A stretch of DNA of 64,000 nucleotides from Candidatus Bathyarchaeota archaeon. Lineage in GTDB: Archaea; Thermoproteota; Bathyarchaeia; Bathyarchaeales; Bathycorpusculaceae. The position numbers and the translations under genes were made by a program. The stretch is taken from assembly GCA_026014485.1 (NCBI GenBank), contig JAOZIE010000001.1, forward strand, positions 65,336 to 129,335, in the 5' to 3' direction. The notes beneath the pieces are model-generated. The model had not been told where the DNA came from and did not search any database. It saw nothing but the letters and a program-made list of their open reading frames with translations. This document shows, one piece after another, positions 42,231-51,680 of the stretch (position 1 is its first letter; each line of letters opens with the position of its first letter).

Positions 42231-45035
42231 ATGTCGAAACGTTTCCCAGCTGAAGATTATGCTTTACCGTTTTTCAAGCAAGAAGGCTTCATACGCAAGC
42301 AATGCCCAAAATGCGGCGAATACTTCTGGACTCAAAATGCCCAGATGGAAACCTGCGGCGAAGCAGGCAGCGACGAATGCGGATGCTACACTTTCATTGG
42401 CGAGCCCGCAGCCAAAAAGCCGTTTTCCCTGCCAGAAATGCGCGAAGCCTTCCTGAGCTTCTTTGAGAAGAACGGGCATACACGCGTTAAGCCTTACCCA
42501 GTGGTTGCGCGGTGGAGAAGCGACATCTACCTTACCCATGCAAGCATCATAGATTTCCAGCCATACGTTACCGAAGGTATTGCGCCGCCACCTGCAAATC
42601 CGCTGGTGATTTCCCAGCCCAGCATACGACTCACAGACATACCGAATACGGGTCCAACGTTTGGCAGGCACCTCACGATTTTCGAGATGGGTGGTGCACA
42701 TGCCTTCAACTACCCCGACAAGGAGGTTTACTGGAAAGACCAGACTGTCCGCTACCACCACGAGTTCGCAACCGAAGCTCTGGGGATTCCCTCCGAAGAA
42801 GTGGTTTACAAGGAGGATGTGTGGATTGGCGGCGGAAATGCAGGTCCCGACGTGGAATGCATTGTTCGCGGCTTAGAAGTGGGCACGCTTGTGTTCATGC
42901 AGTACAAGGTTGTCGGCGAAGAATTCGTGAAGCTACCAATTCGCACGGTAGACACGGGTTATGGTATTGACCGTTTTGCGTGGATTAGTCAAGGCACGCC
43001 GAGCTTGTTCCAAGCCATCTACGGCGACATGCTGGACAAGGTTTACTCGATGGCGGGGATATCCAAAGTTGACAACCAGTTCCTTACGCGGGTAGGAAAA
43101 TACTCAGGGCTGGTTAACGTTGACAAAACCGCAAACAGGATGGTTCTTCGAAAGCGGGTGTCGCAGCTCACAGGCATCGACTTAACCACGTTAGAGAAAG
43201 AGCTTATCCCCATCGAAAACGCTTGGGCACTCACAGACCACACCAAAACCCTGTGCTTCATGCTTTCAGAGGGCGTGGTTCCCAGCAACATCCAAGAGGG
43301 CTACCTTGCGCGGCTGCTTTTCCGCAGGGCATACCGCCTTGCACGCGGCTTAAACATGGACATCGACCGACTCTACGACATTGTGGATTTGCAGGTGGAT
43401 AAGTGGGGCAGAGATTTCCCGCAGATAAAAGCGATGCACGGCGAAATCGTGGAGATGCTGAAGATGGAGCAGGAAAAGTTTGAGGACACCCTAAAACGGG
43501 GTGAAGGCATGGTTAAACGCATCGCAGCAGACCTTAAAGCAAAAGGAATAAGCCAGATTTCTAACGAGACGCTGTCGGAGCTGTATGATTCGCATGGGTT
43601 GCCTCCTGAAATCGTAAAGCAAGCCGCTGAGGCAGAGGGCGTTGCAGTTGAGGTTCCTGAAAACTTTTATTCGTTGGTGGCTAATCGGCACATGCAGGCA
43701 AACAAGCCCACCGAAGAAGATACCGTTGCGGAACACAGCTTAGAGGTTGCCGTACAGGGTTTACCGCCGACCGAGCTTGTTTATTATCCTGAACCGTACA
43801 CTCGGGAATGGAACGCCAAAGTCCTCAAAATCGTGAATTCAGAATACGCTGTTCTAGATAGGACATGTTTTTATCCTGAAGGCGGAGGGCAACCCGCTGA
43901 CCATGGCTACTTCGCGTATGGCGGTGGCGTGCAGGCGGAGGTTGTTGATGTCCAGAAGGTTGGCAGAGTCGTCTTACACAAAATCAAAACGGAAAATGCC
44001 TTGCCCAGTGAAGGTACAACCGTTAAGGGCATTTTGGATTGGGAGCGGCGTCACGCGTTAATGAAGGCACACACGGGAACACACTTGGTTAACGGTGCAG
44101 CACGCAGAGTTCTGGGCGAGCACGTTTGGCAGAGCGGCACGCAGAAAGGGCTTGAAAGCACCAGACTGGATATTTCGCATTACCGCAGGTTGACGCCTGA
44201 AGAAGTGAACCGAATCGAGGTTTTAGCCAACGAAGCCATTTTAGCTAACATGCCAGTGGAGACAACGTGGTTTCCCCGAAACGAAGCTGAAGCGCGTTAC
44301 GGCTTCCGCCTATACCAAGGGGGAGCAGTTCCAGGCAAAGAAATCCGTGTAGTGAAAACGGGCAACTGGGACGTGGAAGCCTGCGCGGGAACACACCTGA
44401 AAAGCACAGGAGAAATAGGCTACCTAAAAATCCTCAGCACTGAACGCGTGCAGGATGGGGTGGAGCGGCTGGTTTACGCGGTTGGTATAGCTGCGGTCAA
44501 AGCGGTTCAGCGGCAGGAAACGCTTCTGCGCAAAGTAGCTGAAACGTTAAATGCTCCCTTAGAGAAGCTGGACAAAACAGCGGAACGAACGGTAAAGGAG
44601 CTTAAGGAAGCTAACTCTGAGAAGAAGAAGCTGCTAAAGGAGCTTGCAGCAAAGGAAAGCGGTGCACTGGCGGAAACGGTAGCGGAAACTGAAGACGTAA
44701 ACGGCGTGAAACTGGTTAAACGGGACTTCGGCGAGGAAACCGACGTGAACCGCATGGTGCAGACAGCCAGCGAAATCATCAAACGCAACGAAGCCACAGC
44801 AACAGTTTTCTATGGTGCAGACCAGAAAACAGCCCGCATAATGGTTATGGCGGGAGCGGAAGCAGTAGCAAAAGGCGTCAACGCAGGCGCAATCGTGAAG
44901 TTGGCAGCCCCAATTTTCGGCGGTGGCGGCGGGGGAAGAGCCAATTTTGCGCAAGGCGGAGGAACCAAACCTGACAAACTCGCTGAGGCGGTTAAAGCTG
45001 CGGAGGACGCAATAAAAAAGCAGCTGACACCATAG
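42231..45035 (+). CDS. alaS: Alanyl-tRNA synthetase (archaeal type)
   Basis: 934 aa. Archaeal N-terminal zinc-containing extension (QCPKCGEYFWTQN), class II catalytic core (PVVARWRSDIYLTHASIIDF, then GRHLTIFEMGGAHAFN, then GYGIDRFAW), editing domain with HTGTHLVNGA and CAGTHL (HxxxH and CxxxH), and the C-terminal dimerisation part ending in GGGGGRANFAQGGG. I chose the ATG at 42231, which gives the normal family start; the reading frame is open 39 codons upstream inside tiaS. TATA (gctttaaatc) lies about 65 nt upstream. Confidence 0.98.
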   Translation: MSKRFPAEDYALPFFKQEGFIRKQCPKCGEYFWTQNAQMETCGEAGSDECGCYTFIGEPAAKKPFSLPEMREAFLSFFEKNGHTRVKPYPVVARWRSDIYLTHASIIDFQPYVTEGIAPPPANPLVISQPSIRLTDIPNTGPTFGRHLTIFEMGGAHAFNYPDKEVYWKDQTVRYHHEFATEALGIPSEEVVYKEDVWIGGGNAGPDVECIVRGLEVGTLVFMQYKVVGEEFVKLPIRTVDTGYGIDRFAWISQGTPSLFQAIYGDMLDKVYSMAGISKVDNQFLTRVGKYSGLVNVDKTANRMVLRKRVSQLTGIDLTTLEKELIPIENAWALTDHTKTLCFMLSEGVVPSNIQEGYLARLLFRRAYRLARGLNMDIDRLYDIVDLQVDKWGRDFPQIKAMHGEIVEMLKMEQEKFEDTLKRGEGMVKRIAADLKAKGISQISNETLSELYDSHGLPPEIVKQAAEAEGVAVEVPENFYSLVANRHMQANKPTEEDTVAEHSLEVAVQGLPPTELVYYPEPYTREWNAKVLKIVNSEYAVLDRTCFYPEGGGQPADHGYFAYGGGVQAEVVDVQKVGRVVLHKIKTENALPSEGTTVKGILDWERRHALMKAHTGTHLVNGAARRVLGEHVWQSGTQKGLESTRLDISHYRRLTPEEVNRIEVLANEAILANMPVETTWFPRNEAEARYGFRLYQGGAVPGKEIRVVKTGNWDVEACAGTHLKSTGEIGYLKILSTERVQDGVERLVYAVGIAAVKAVQRQETLLRKVAETLNAPLEKLDKTAERTVKELKEANSEKKKLLKELAAKESGALAETVAETEDVNGVKLVKRDFGEETDVNRMVQTASEIIKRNEATATVFYGADQKTARIMVMAGAEAVAKGVNAGAIVKLAAPIFGGGGGGRANFAQGGGTKPDKLAEAVKAAEDAIKKQLTP

Positions 45036-45155
45036 GTTGCGCTCTACAGGTCACACGAAAATAAACTCCGCAGAATCAGAAGCCAGCTTGGGAAAACAAA
45101 AATGGAAAATAGGCACACCTACCCCCCACAAGAATGCTGCTATTCAGCCGTATGG

Positions 45156-45413
45156 TTACGTTTCAATTCCCGCTTTCTGCAGTACCTTAGCAACCTCTTC
45201 GGGCTTTAACTTTGAAAGAATTACTGTCTGAAATTCACCGACCTCAAGCGTGGCAGGAATTGGGATGGTGGCTGCACCTGCAACCTTTCGCCCCTTTAAA
45301 TCGCACATTTCAAAGTATATCTGCTTTGACTCAGCACTGTCTGCCGCTAGATAGTCAGTTTTCTTTTGTGCAACAATCCGCAGAATAGACCAATCAGGTA
45401 CATGTTGACTCAA
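45156..45413 (-). CDS. Small hypothetical protein
   Basis: 85 aa. TTG start at 45411-45413 with TAGGAGG 7 nt upstream, which makes this start convincing although the frame is open 31 codons further up. The sequence VPDWSILRIVAQKKTDYLA, then PATLEVGEFQTVILSKLKPE looks like a small alpha/beta or beta-barrel protein. No family recognised; no membrane helix. It is divergent from the COG1395 regulator and may be its target. Confidence 0.6.
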   Translation of the reverse strand: MSQHVPDWSILRIVAQKKTDYLAADSAESKQIYFEMCDLKGRKVAGAATIPIPATLEVGEFQTVILSKLKPEEVAKVLQKAGIET

Positions 45414-45507
45414 CTCATGCCTCCTACAACTGCTATTCCCCTGCAGGTATATTTGAAAAATGTTATAAGCTTTCACCAAAAAACCCACTTTTGCTAACCT
45501 AAACACC

Positions 45508-45613
45508 GTTATGTTTAGTTTTGCATAACAATACTTTCAAGAAGTTGAAAAATTGAGTCTTAAAGAAGACATGAAAACCGTTTTGCTTCTAAGCATTTGT
45601 TTTATGAAAGTAT
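45508..45613. promoter_or_regulatory. Divergent promoter region with two inverted repeats
   Basis: GTTATG (45508-45513) is mirrored by CATAAC (45524-45529). ATACTTTCA (45531-45539) is mirrored exactly by TGAAAGTAT (45605-45613), the latter next to the TATA-like element ttatttatat of the COG1395 regulator. The nine-base inverted arms 65 bp apart suggest a looped or dual-site operator. Confidence 0.45.
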
Positions 45614-45659
45614 TATTTATATTTCTTGATGACATGCATTTTCTTGGGGGTTGCAGTTC

Positions 45660-46607
45660 GTGAATCACTGGGAAATGGAAAACGTAGTGACGTTAGGAGT
45701 CGCATTGAAAAGTGCAGGCTTTGACGTTTCCCAGATTTGTTGCTCTAGACAGAGCTGCTTTGATTTAGTCGCCAAAAAAGGCGAACGCGCCGCTTTAGTG
45801 AAGGCCCATTCAGAAGTTGGCAGGTTATCGATTCAAGATTGGCGGGAACTCAAGGTAATCGCTGAACGGGTCTCCGCAGCTTCCTTAGTGGTTAGCCAAA
45901 GAACACACGACCACCTGCTTGAAGACGACACAGTTTACATGCGATACTCGGTTTTTGTAGTCACAGCAAAAACGCTGCGTAATGTAGCAGTAGAAACAGC
46001 TTTTCCGTTGATTTACGCGGGTCCAGGTGGATACTCAGTGGAAGTAGACGGCGAATTAGTGGAGAAACGACGCAAAGAGCTGGGTCTCTCTGTGGGTCAA
46101 CTGGCTGAAATGGTTGGAGTTTCACGCAGAACCCTTTACGGTTACGAACGGGGCATGACCAAAGCGTCTGTGGGTTCAGCCTACAACCTTGCTAAGGCAC
46201 TTGGTGTTCCAATAGCTAAACCAATTGATGTTTTGCAGCCTACTGAGAAGCAACGTCAATGCCTTCTACGAAAGTCCAAAAAAGCTTTGGAGGAGCAGCG
46301 TATGCTTCGCAGAGTTTTCCGCAACTTCACCTGCTGCGATTTCACCCAAGTACATCGGGCACCTTTCGACTTCATTGTAAACGTGCCTAATGAAAGACTG
46401 GTGATTTTGGGTGCAGTTGCTGCTGACGTTAACGAGCGGTTTCTTGATGAACGTGTAGAGGAAATCTTGAGCATATGCAGGGTCATCGGGGCTTACCCAG
46501 TTTTAGTCACGGAGAGAGCTAAACCGTTAGCAAAAGACATTCTATGTGTGAGTTCAGAAGAGTTGGCAAAGATGCATTCTCCAGAAGAGTTGATTGCCAG
46601 CGTTTAG
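45660..46607 (+). CDS. COG1395 HTH-type transcriptional regulator
   Basis: 315 aa archaeal regulator with an N-terminal restriction-endonuclease-like region (VTLGVALKSAGFDVSQICCS, then VKAHSEVGRLSIQDWRELKV), a central XRE-type helix-turn-helix (KRRKELGLSVGQLAEMVGVS, then RRTLYGYERGMTKAS) and a C-terminal globular part. I chose GTG at 45660 with GGGGGT upstream; TTG at 45651 would leave no spacing. It overlaps rnhB by 4 nt at the 3' end, convergently. Role unknown; the nearby palindromes suggest self-control. Confidence 0.9.
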   Translation: MNHWEMENVVTLGVALKSAGFDVSQICCSRQSCFDLVAKKGERAALVKAHSEVGRLSIQDWRELKVIAERVSAASLVVSQRTHDHLLEDDTVYMRYSVFVVTAKTLRNVAVETAFPLIYAGPGGYSVEVDGELVEKRRKELGLSVGQLAEMVGVSRRTLYGYERGMTKASVGSAYNLAKALGVPIAKPIDVLQPTEKQRQCLLRKSKKALEEQRMLRRVFRNFTCCDFTQVHRAPFDFIVNVPNERLVILGAVAADVNERFLDERVEEILSICRVIGAYPVLVTERAKPLAKDILCVSSEELAKMHSPEELIASV

Positions 46608-47266
46608 AAGAGCTTCTGCTGCTCTGTTCCCTGACAGGCTTTAGCCTGCTTGGCGGGTTTCCACGATTTCCTCACACACTCAGGAAAATCCTCATGTGTT
46701 TTGAGCCATTCTTTGAGGAATCTGCTGGTTTTTGGGTCGGTGAGGTATCCTGTGCCGAAATCTCCATGCTCGCTGCGTAGCGCTTCCACGGTTCTGTCGC
46801 GTTCGACCTTGGCAAGAACGCTGGCGGCGGAAACAATCGGGTAGGTTCGGTCTGCTTTGTGCTCGCTGACTATACGCGTTTTAAAAGTTGACGCCTCCAA
46901 AATATGCTGACCAAACCGTTCCTCAAAAACATCAGCTGCATCAACGTAGGCTACGTCTGGCTCTAAGGCAGTTACAATTTGCCCCATAGTCTGGGCTTCG
47001 AGCCTGTTGAGCTTGAAGAGGCGCCTTTTGGATTCCACGGCTTGGTCGATTTCCATCGGCGAAACCTTCAACAGGACATGTTTTTGGGATAAGCGGATAA
47101 TTTCAGGAACCAAAGATTCACGTTTTTTTGCAGTTAAAACCTTGGAGTCCTTCACGCCCAAAGCAGTAAGCGCAGAAAGGTTTTCTTGAGTCACAGCTAA
47201 ACCCGCGACAACTAAGGGACCGATTACGCAGCCTCTTCCTGCTTCGTCAATGCCAGCAACTAGCAC
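46604..47266 (-). CDS. rnhB: Ribonuclease HII
   Basis: 220 aa. Removes RNA from RNA-DNA hybrids and ribonucleotides from DNA. GIDEAGRGCVIGPLVVAG has the catalytic Asp7 and Glu8; VAYVDAADVFEE and ADRTYPIVSAASVLAKVERD contain the further acidic residues. GTG start with AAGGAG upstream. Length is usual. It is convergent with the COG1395 gene by 4 nt. Confidence 0.97.
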   Translation of the reverse strand: MLVAGIDEAGRGCVIGPLVVAGLAVTQENLSALTALGVKDSKVLTAKKRESLVPEIIRLSQKHVLLKVSPMEIDQAVESKRRLFKLNRLEAQTMGQIVTALEPDVAYVDAADVFEERFGQHILEASTFKTRIVSEHKADRTYPIVSAASVLAKVERDRTVEALRSEHGDFGTGYLTDPKTSRFLKEWLKTHEDFPECVRKSWKPAKQAKACQGTEQQKLF

Positions 47267-47337
47267 GCAACTTTTTCTCCTTGCTGATGAAGGCTAAGGT
47301 TTTCTTGCCTATAACGTTTTCACAAAACGGGGTTTTG

Positions 47338-48036
47338 CTAGGGTTGTTCAAGTTTGGGGTCAATTTTATGCCAGACTTTGCCTTTCACACTGGCAAAACA
47401 TGTTAAACCTGTAATCAGCAACGTGCCAATCTGAATTAGGTTAGCGGGAGTCAGCCAGTTAAGGTTAGAGGCTACCGAGAGGCTTACAGCTAATGCGATG
47501 TATAGGGGAGCAAAACCCAGCAGGAACTGCGTTGCATTGATTAGTTTTCGCCCCGCATGAGCTTTCTGTTTTAACCATCTTAAACTGCGGAAGGTGACCC
47601 TGTGCACGTCAGGCAAGTCGTCAAGAACCAACGTTAAGCCACCTAAGAAAAAGAACTTGCCGGCGTTTACTGAAACGTCAGGTGTACTTAAGAAGAACAC
47701 ACTAAGAACAGAAATCGGCGTGAAAAAGATCAGCCATGCCGCTGAAGCCACCAGAACAAAGAAGCCGTAGACATAATGATGGAACCACAATCTACCAGTG
47801 TGAACCTTGCCCACGTAGGCTGCTGGAAAGATGTTTATGATTGCAGCTGCGATTGCAAGCCAATAGATGTTTCCATCTGCAAGGTATGGCGCAAAAGGTT
47901 CCCATTGAGGATATACCCTGTAGAAGCCAGATAAGATGCCGACCGCACAGGTTATGGTTAAGAGAGCGTTGAAAATAAGCGCGACGCTGAAGATTTTTCT
48001 TCCGTAGACGGCTATTGCGCGATGCATTGGTTTCAT
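47338..48036 (-). CDS. Six-helix membrane protein of unknown function
   Basis: 232 aa with hydrophobic segments at about residues 14-38, 55-75, 84-108, 120-135, 172-190 and 198-215. HRVTFRSLRWLKQKA is a charged cytoplasmic loop. FLGGLTLVLDDLPDVHRV may be a conserved acidic site. I do not recognise the family. Start ATG. Confidence 0.75.
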   Translation of the reverse strand: MKPMHRAIAVYGRKIFSVALIFNALLTITCAVGILSGFYRVYPQWEPFAPYLADGNIYWLAIAAAIINIFPAAYVGKVHTGRLWFHHYVYGFFVLVASAAWLIFFTPISVLSVFFLSTPDVSVNAGKFFFLGGLTLVLDDLPDVHRVTFRSLRWLKQKAHAGRKLINATQFLLGFAPLYIALAVSLSVASNLNWLTPANLIQIGTLLITGLTCFASVKGKVWHKIDPKLEQP

Positions 48037-48226
48037 TATACCCCTTTAAGAAACTCAAACTGCCCAACGCTTGAGTACCATAACCTTTTGTGACACCATA
48101 CCTTTAATTCTGTTGCGGTAATCCACGATGAAAAAACCGATATAAAACCTGAAATTAACCGCTGAACCCGTTCTGCCCAGAAAAAACGGCAAAATCAACT
48201 GTGCATATCAGAGGGGTGCTTTGCCG

Positions 48227-49003
48227 TTAGAGGTCTTTGGCGTAGAAGCATATCTTGTGGTCAACTGCGAACCCGATTTTCTGATATAGCCGCTCTGCGT
48301 TTCCTTTGCACTCCGCCTGCAACGTATGAACGCTGTTTCCAGCAAGAACAGAATCATTGAGGGCGTAAAGTGTTAAAGCGGTTCCCACACCTTGCCCCCT
48401 ATAGCGGGGCAACGTTCCCACGTCAAATATGCCACCAACGTTCCCCGCAGAAAACAATGCGCAAGTCCCCACAGGCTCGTCCCCGACGTACCCCAAATAG
48501 AACCGCCAGCCCACCCGCATACACTCATGAGTGAACTCATCAAAGGCTTTCCCCCACTCTGGCGGCATCTCGAAAACTTCAAAGAGCAACCTGTTAAGAA
48601 CCGCTACCTCTGCCTCGGAAACAACCTGCTTTACTGCAGAAGTAGGATTCACTGTTTGCTCTTGCACACGGATACCTTGATACACCATTACTGACTGCTC
48701 GCCTTTTGATTCAAAACCTGCATCTGCCAGCAGAGACGTAAAGTCACTTGGACGAGTCAACGGGGAAACCCGAAAACAAACAAACGACACCCCTTCTGAA
48801 CGGAAATGCTCTTCAACCCCTTTTATTAAGGGACCGCAGAGTTCTTTTTTGGCATCGACGTTTGCTGCGTGGTTTATGACGTATAGCGGAACTTTTGGAA
48901 TGCAAACCACGGTTGCGCCGTCAAGCTTTTTTGAAGGGAAAGCCGAAATGAGGTCTAGCCAGAATGATTCAAGTCTTTCAGCGTTAACCATACTGCCGCA
49001 CAT
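48227..49003 (-). CDS. GNAT family N-acetyltransferase
   Basis: 258 aa with two GNAT-like halves; the C-terminal half has the acetyl-CoA loop (GTLPRYRGQGVGTALTLYAL) and the ending AERLYQKIGFAVDHKICFYA. The N-terminal half is degenerate. The substrate is unknown. ATG at 49003 is given; a second ATG four codons on (48991) is about as likely, since neither has a clear ribosome site. Confidence 0.9.
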   Translation of the reverse strand: MCGSMVNAERLESFWLDLISAFPSKKLDGATVVCIPKVPLYVINHAANVDAKKELCGPLIKGVEEHFRSEGVSFVCFRVSPLTRPSDFTSLLADAGFESKGEQSVMVYQGIRVQEQTVNPTSAVKQVVSEAEVAVLNRLLFEVFEMPPEWGKAFDEFTHECMRVGWRFYLGYVGDEPVGTCALFSAGNVGGIFDVGTLPRYRGQGVGTALTLYALNDSVLAGNSVHTLQAECKGNAERLYQKIGFAVDHKICFYAKDL

Positions 49004-49365
49004 GCCTGATATTTCACTGTTTCAGGATATAAAGGAAACAGCCAACGCCCGTGTGCCGCAATCAAGGCGTTCTTTGCAAATGTGATGTTGATTGTTTGGC
49101 TTGGCAGAAGCCTATCAAAATACTTAATAGGCTCCATTAAATTTTCTGATAGAGCGGGGAATCGTGCTGAACCACAAATTACGGTTAAACGTGATTACCA
49201 GCCTCATAACAGGTCAAGACGCAAACAAAGGACCAGAAAAAAGCTCCGAAAAGAATGCTGTCCCTGTTTTGACCTGTTTTCTAGACCAACCATGTAAGAT
49301 AACCCTTCAGAGAACAAAGGAAACAAACAAGGGGTTTCCGAAAGAAAGTAGGGGAAGTAGTTGTT
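49004..49365. other. Long leader region upstream of the fwdB-type gene
   Basis: An AT-rich TATA-like element, atacttaatagg (49119-49130), lies about 240 nt before the ATG of the fwdB-type gene, so the transcript may have a long 5' untranslated leader. No gene is supported; an open frame starting at 49082 is Lys/Arg-rich and unlike proteins. I saw no known riboswitch. Confidence 0.35.
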
Positions 49366-50868
49366 ATGACTGTTGTTAAATCAGTTGTTTGTCCAATATG
49401 CGGCTGCTTATGTGACGACTTAGAAGTAACAGTGGAGAATAACGAAATTGTCAAAATGAAGAATGGCTGCGCGGTTTGTGAAGCTAAAATGGTTCACGGA
49501 TACAAAAGCGAGCGCATCCTAAAACCAATGATACGAAAAAACGGCAAATTAATCCCCGTAACAATGGACGAAGCAATCCAAAAAGCAGCCCAAATCCTCA
49601 CCGACGCCAGGTACCCCTTGCTGTTCGGCTGGGAGTGCTGCACTAGCGAAACGCAACGCCTCGGCGTCGAATTGGCAGAAGAATTAGGCTCCGCATTGGA
49701 TAACGTCTGCAGCATTTGCCATGGCCCATCCATGATGGCGACCCAAGAAGCAGGCTTACCAAGCAGCACTTTGGGGCAGGTCAGACACCGCGCGGATTTA
49801 ATCATTTACTGGGGATGCAATCCTTGGGCTTCGCACCCAAGGCACGTAGAAAGATACACAGCTTTTCCTGAAGGCAGATTCGAAAAAAGCGAGTGGACCA
49901 ACTTCATACAGAAAGTGAAGGGTGCCTCAAGCAGGAAAAAACTTGACGCAGTTATGAAAAGAAAAATGCTCCATTATCAGCCTCCTGCGCGCCCCCAAGT
50001 TTGCAGTGTTGATGCTCCGCCTAAGGCTATTCAGAAGATGGGGCGTAAAATGATTGTCTTTGATGTGAGGAAGACTATGACTGCTGAGGCTGCGGATTAT
50101 TTTGTTCAGGTGGAGCCGAATAAGGACTACGAAATATTTGAAGCTCTTCGATGCCTAATTAACGACCAAGAATTAGATGTTGAGAAAGTCGGCGGAGTCC
50201 CAGTTGAATACTTAACTGAAATCGCACATGCCATGGTTAACTGCGAGTTCGGCGCCATTTTCTTTGGTCTTGGCTTAACTGCGACCGCAGGCAGATTCAG
50301 AAACATCGAAATAGCCATCAAATTAACACGTGACCTTAACAGTAAAACCAAATTTGTCATCATGCCCATGCGCGGACACTTCAACATTACAGGGGCAAAC
50401 GTAGTTGCAGGCTGGCAAACAGGCTACCCCTACGCACTTGACTTCTCCCAAGGCTACCCACAATACAACCCCGGCGAATTCACAACCATCGACCTGCTCA
50501 GACGCGGCGACAACGACGCAACCCTAGTCATCTCGTCAGACCCAGGCGCGCACTTCCCAAAAGCATCAATTCAACAAATGGTGAAGCACCCGCTGATAGT
50601 CATCAACCCCGACATGAACTGCACTTCAAGACTAGGCGATGTGTTGTTCCCGACACAATGGGGCGGCATAGAATACGAGGGCACCGCCTACCGCATGGAC
50701 CTTGTGCCGATTAGGCTACGCAAAGTTGTGGAGCCCCCACCAGGAATCCCCCATGATGAAGAAATCCTCAGCAAAATACTGGACGAAGTCAGAGCGATCA
50801 AGGCAAAAAAAGCAGGGAAAAAGGCAAAGACGGCAAAAATAGTGGAAATACAAACGAAAAAACATTAA
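49366..50868 (+). CDS. fwdB: Formylmethanofuran dehydrogenase subunit B, orphan
   Basis: 500 aa catalytic subunit that binds the Mo/W bis-pterin cofactor and reduces CO2 to formate for formylmethanofuran, or the reverse. N-terminal [4Fe-4S] cysteines are C9, C12, C16 and C35/C38; SICHGPSMMATQEAG carries the metal-ligand Cys118, the known position. Length exceeds the usual by about 60 residues: an insertion at about 168-222 (KSEWTNFIQKVKGASSRKKL, then QPPARPQVC) and a Lys-rich tail. No other fwd subunit is in the window. AAGTAGGGGAAGT is the ribosome site. Confidence 0.92.
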   Translation: MTVVKSVVCPICGCLCDDLEVTVENNEIVKMKNGCAVCEAKMVHGYKSERILKPMIRKNGKLIPVTMDEAIQKAAQILTDARYPLLFGWECCTSETQRLGVELAEELGSALDNVCSICHGPSMMATQEAGLPSSTLGQVRHRADLIIYWGCNPWASHPRHVERYTAFPEGRFEKSEWTNFIQKVKGASSRKKLDAVMKRKMLHYQPPARPQVCSVDAPPKAIQKMGRKMIVFDVRKTMTAEAADYFVQVEPNKDYEIFEALRCLINDQELDVEKVGGVPVEYLTEIAHAMVNCEFGAIFFGLGLTATAGRFRNIEIAIKLTRDLNSKTKFVIMPMRGHFNITGANVVAGWQTGYPYALDFSQGYPQYNPGEFTTIDLLRRGDNDATLVISSDPGAHFPKASIQQMVKHPLIVINPDMNCTSRLGDVLFPTQWGGIEYEGTAYRMDLVPIRLRKVVEPPPGIPHDEEILSKILDEVRAIKAKKAGKKAKTAKIVEIQTKKH

Positions 50869-50942
50869 AACAAAATAATAAGCACATAACACTTCTTTCT
50901 TTTCTTATTTGCTTCGAAGAAATGCTCTGCAGTTGCAGCCAT

Positions 50943-51413
50943 TTAAAACTTTAAGGTTGCTCTCAACCTTTTGGGGTTAAGTAAAAGGTCAAGCCCGTCT
51001 GTGGCGCTTGTTACCTGCAGGTCAGCGGCAAGCAAAGTTTCAACGGCGCAGCCTTCGTTTCCCAAAACGATTATACCCAGCCTTGCAGCCTTCAGCATGT
51101 CCTTGTCATTGAGTCCATTACCCAAAGCCACAACCCTCTGGGCGCCCAGTTTGGCTACAAATTCGGCTTTTTGAGCCGCCATATCCTTCTCCTCCAAAAC
51201 GTGCAGAACACAATCGACGTCCCTCAATTGTTCTTTGGCTTTTCCGAACTCATCCGAAGTTACAATAAACAGCTGCAAAGACTTTGAGAGGGCATTTAGT
51301 TTCTGTTTTACCTCCAAAGGCAGATTACCATCCAAAGCCAACGTTCCATTAAAATCCGAAACTAAATAGTCCAGTTTCATTAAGCCAAAACCCGGCACAT
51401 CAATCTCCAACAC
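50943..51413 (-). CDS. Soluble P-type ATPase-like HAD phosphatase (COG4087)
   Basis: 156 aa. The core HAD motifs are LVSDFNGTLALDGNLP (first Asp, with Asn in place of the second), LQLFIVTSDEFGKA, and RVVALGNGLNDKDML. These are the archaeal stand-alone proteins related to the P-type ATPase phosphorylation domain. The substrate is unknown. GTG start with GAGGG upstream; ATG eleven codons on is an alternative. Confidence 0.9.
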   Translation of the reverse strand: MLEIDVPGFGLMKLDYLVSDFNGTLALDGNLPLEVKQKLNALSKSLQLFIVTSDEFGKAKEQLRDVDCVLHVLEEKDMAAQKAEFVAKLGAQRVVALGNGLNDKDMLKAARLGIIVLGNEGCAVETLLAADLQVTSATDGLDLLLNPKRLRATLKF

Positions 51414-51680
51414 GACAACAACCCTCTCTTGTTCAAAGCAACCTAATAGCCTAAAGGTTAAACGTAGTCTAAAATAAGCATTTTTGGAGAATTGTGCGGT
51501 TAGCGAGCAGGGTTTGAAAAGAAATGAGCCTTCGTAAAAAAGCGATCACTTGCTTCCTAAATCCGTAGACCTGCAAAAAGACTTGGCAAACTCGATTTAT
51601 CGGACTCAGTTAAAAAATTCTGGTCTGAAAATTGGTAAATAGATTAATATGTTAACAGACAACTTTTTTTCTGAGCTGCT

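Noticed and set aside
49082-49297. 71-codon frame in the fwdB leader
   Set aside because: It is Arg/Lys-rich with no ribosome site and lies between the likely promoter and the gene; it looks like untranslated leader.
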